Shown piece by piece: positions 63,390 to 64,000 of a stretch of 64,000 bases of DNA. Position 1 is the stretch's first letter. Every line of letters starts with the position of its first letter. Location of the stretch: assembly GCF_963378075.1 (NCBI RefSeq), contig NZ_OY726394.1, positions 868,001-932,000 on the forward strand. The letters are read 5' to 3'. A model generated the notes under the pieces. That model was not told the origin of the DNA. It searched no databases and worked only from the letters and a program-made list of their open reading frames with translations. This DNA comes from Mycolicibacter sp. MU0083. GTDB lineage: Bacteria; Actinomycetota; Actinomycetes; Mycobacteriales; Mycobacteriaceae. The translations under genes were made by a program, and so were the position numbers.

Positions 63390-64000
63390 ATGACGAACTA
63401 CCCGGGGTACTACCCGCCGCAGCAGCAACCGGACCGGTCGCAGCAGACCGGTGCGCAGGCGGCGGACCAGCGCGGGCAGGCCGGCTATCCCGGCGGCACC
63501 GCGCCGGGTTCGTACCCACCGCACTACGACTGGCGTTACGGCCAGCAACAGACGGCATACCGCCCCGCCTATGACGCGTCCTACGGCCGGCCCGGGTCCC
63601 CCAACGGTCCGGGCACCGGCGCACCGAAGCGGTCGCGCACGCCGGGACTGGTCATCGGGGCGGTGGCCATCGCGGCCGTCTCCGGTGTGATGGGCGGTCT
63701 GGTGGGCTCGGCGATGCGCCCCGACCACCAGTCCGCCGCCGCCGGCAGCCACGCGCCGAGCATCCAGCCGCCGGGAGTGCCCGCCGCGGTGAACCTGCCG
63801 GACGGATCGGTGGAGAAGGTCGCGGCGAAGGTGGTCCCCAGCGTGGTGACGCTGGAGACCGATCTGGGCCGGGCGTCCGAGGAGGGCTCCGGCATCATCC
63901 TGTCGGCCGACGGGATGATCTTGACCAACAACCATGTGGTCTCCGCCGCCGCGGCCAAGGGCGACGGGCCCGCCAGGGCACAGCCGAAGACCACCGTGAC
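63390..64000 (+). CDS. pepD: HtrA-like serine protease PepD (partial, cut by window end)
   Basis: The first 203 codons of an HtrA/DegP-type protease equivalent to Rv0983. The cytosolic N-terminus (residues 1-80) is rich in Pro, Gln, Tyr and Gly; a membrane anchor lies at about 86-108; then the protease domain begins. The catalytic histidine is His182 in ILTNNHVVSA, after GSGIILSADG. The Asp, Ser and PDZ parts lie beyond the window. AGGAGTAGGCAGCAGAG precedes the ATG. In M. tuberculosis it degrades or processes envelope proteins and tunes MprAB signalling. Confidence 0.93.
   Translation, partial: MTNYPGYYPPQQQPDRSQQTGAQAADQRGQAGYPGGTAPGSYPPHYDWRYGQQQTAYRPAYDASYGRPGSPNGPGTGAPKRSRTPGLVIGAVAIAAVSGVMGGLVGSAMRPDHQSAAAGSHAPSIQPPGVPAAVNLPDGSVEKVAAKVVPSVVTLETDLGRASEEGSGIILSADGMILTNNHVVSAAAAKGDGPARAQPKTTV

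Noticed and set aside
61860..63935. Leftward open frame of 691 codons across mprB and pepD
   Set aside because: Shadow of the well-recognised mprB and pepD genes; composition is His/Gly/Arg-rich and implausible.

Overview
The window is a high-GC stretch of a mycobacterial chromosome. A PPE protein, a PGRS glycine-rich protein, F420-type luciferase-like oxidoreductase, MprAB-PepD and DUF1707 genes all point to Mycobacteriaceae. From memory, the gene order follows the M. tuberculosis Rv0944-Rv0983 backbone (fpg-like, SDR, pgi, chorismate mutase, uvrD1, M23 peptidase, sucCD, LLM oxidoreductase, Rv0954-like, perM, purNH, MoxR/VWA, DUF1707, echA7-fadE12-accA2-accD2-fadE13-atuA, rpmF, mprAB, pepD). 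Accessory blocks are inserted between these genes. The combination of PGRS and PPE genes with a complete Mrp antiporter suggests a non-tuberculous species; I cannot name it.

Layout. 1-11.4 kb is accessory: the first codons of a leftward gene under a strong promoter and palindromic operator, then three tandem, translationally coupled LAL-type (ATPase-LuxR) regulators, then a PGRS protein that carries a Sec-like leader instead of a PE domain. 11.4-17.7 kb holds a holin-like membrane protein, a DNA glycosylase, an SDR enzyme, a cysT-cysW sulfate permease pair with no ATPase or binding protein beside it, pgi and chorismate mutase. 17.9-32.2 kb is core: uvrD1, a LytM peptidase, sucCD, a thiolase-like protein, an LLM oxidoreductase, envelope/division proteins and purNH. 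32.2-39.2 kb has a D-aminoacylase-like amidohydrolase with a TetR gene, a membrane-anchored esterase and a MoxR/VWA pair.

39.2-48.8 kb is the most distinctive part: a PPE protein with a C-terminal SHOCT-like segment, a divergent NarL-type two-component system, and a complete six-gene Mrp Na+/H+ antiporter operon. A 14-base sequence occurs once before the kinase gene and, inverted, once before the Mrp operon, which suggests the response regulator controls both. 48.8-52.2 kb holds a methyltransferase, a small secreted protein, an MpaB-type oxygenase with a divergent TetR, and a DUF1707 protein.

52.3-60.8 kb is a leftward catabolic operon (atuA-fadE13-accD2-accA2-fadE12-echA7) preceded by a 16-base near-palindrome. 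Its composition matches the acyclic-terpene/leucine acyl-CoA carboxylation pathways of pseudomonads, so degradation of methyl-branched acyl-CoAs is the likely role. The window ends with rpmF (zinc-free L32) and the envelope-stress set mprA-mprB-pepD, the last cut by the window edge.
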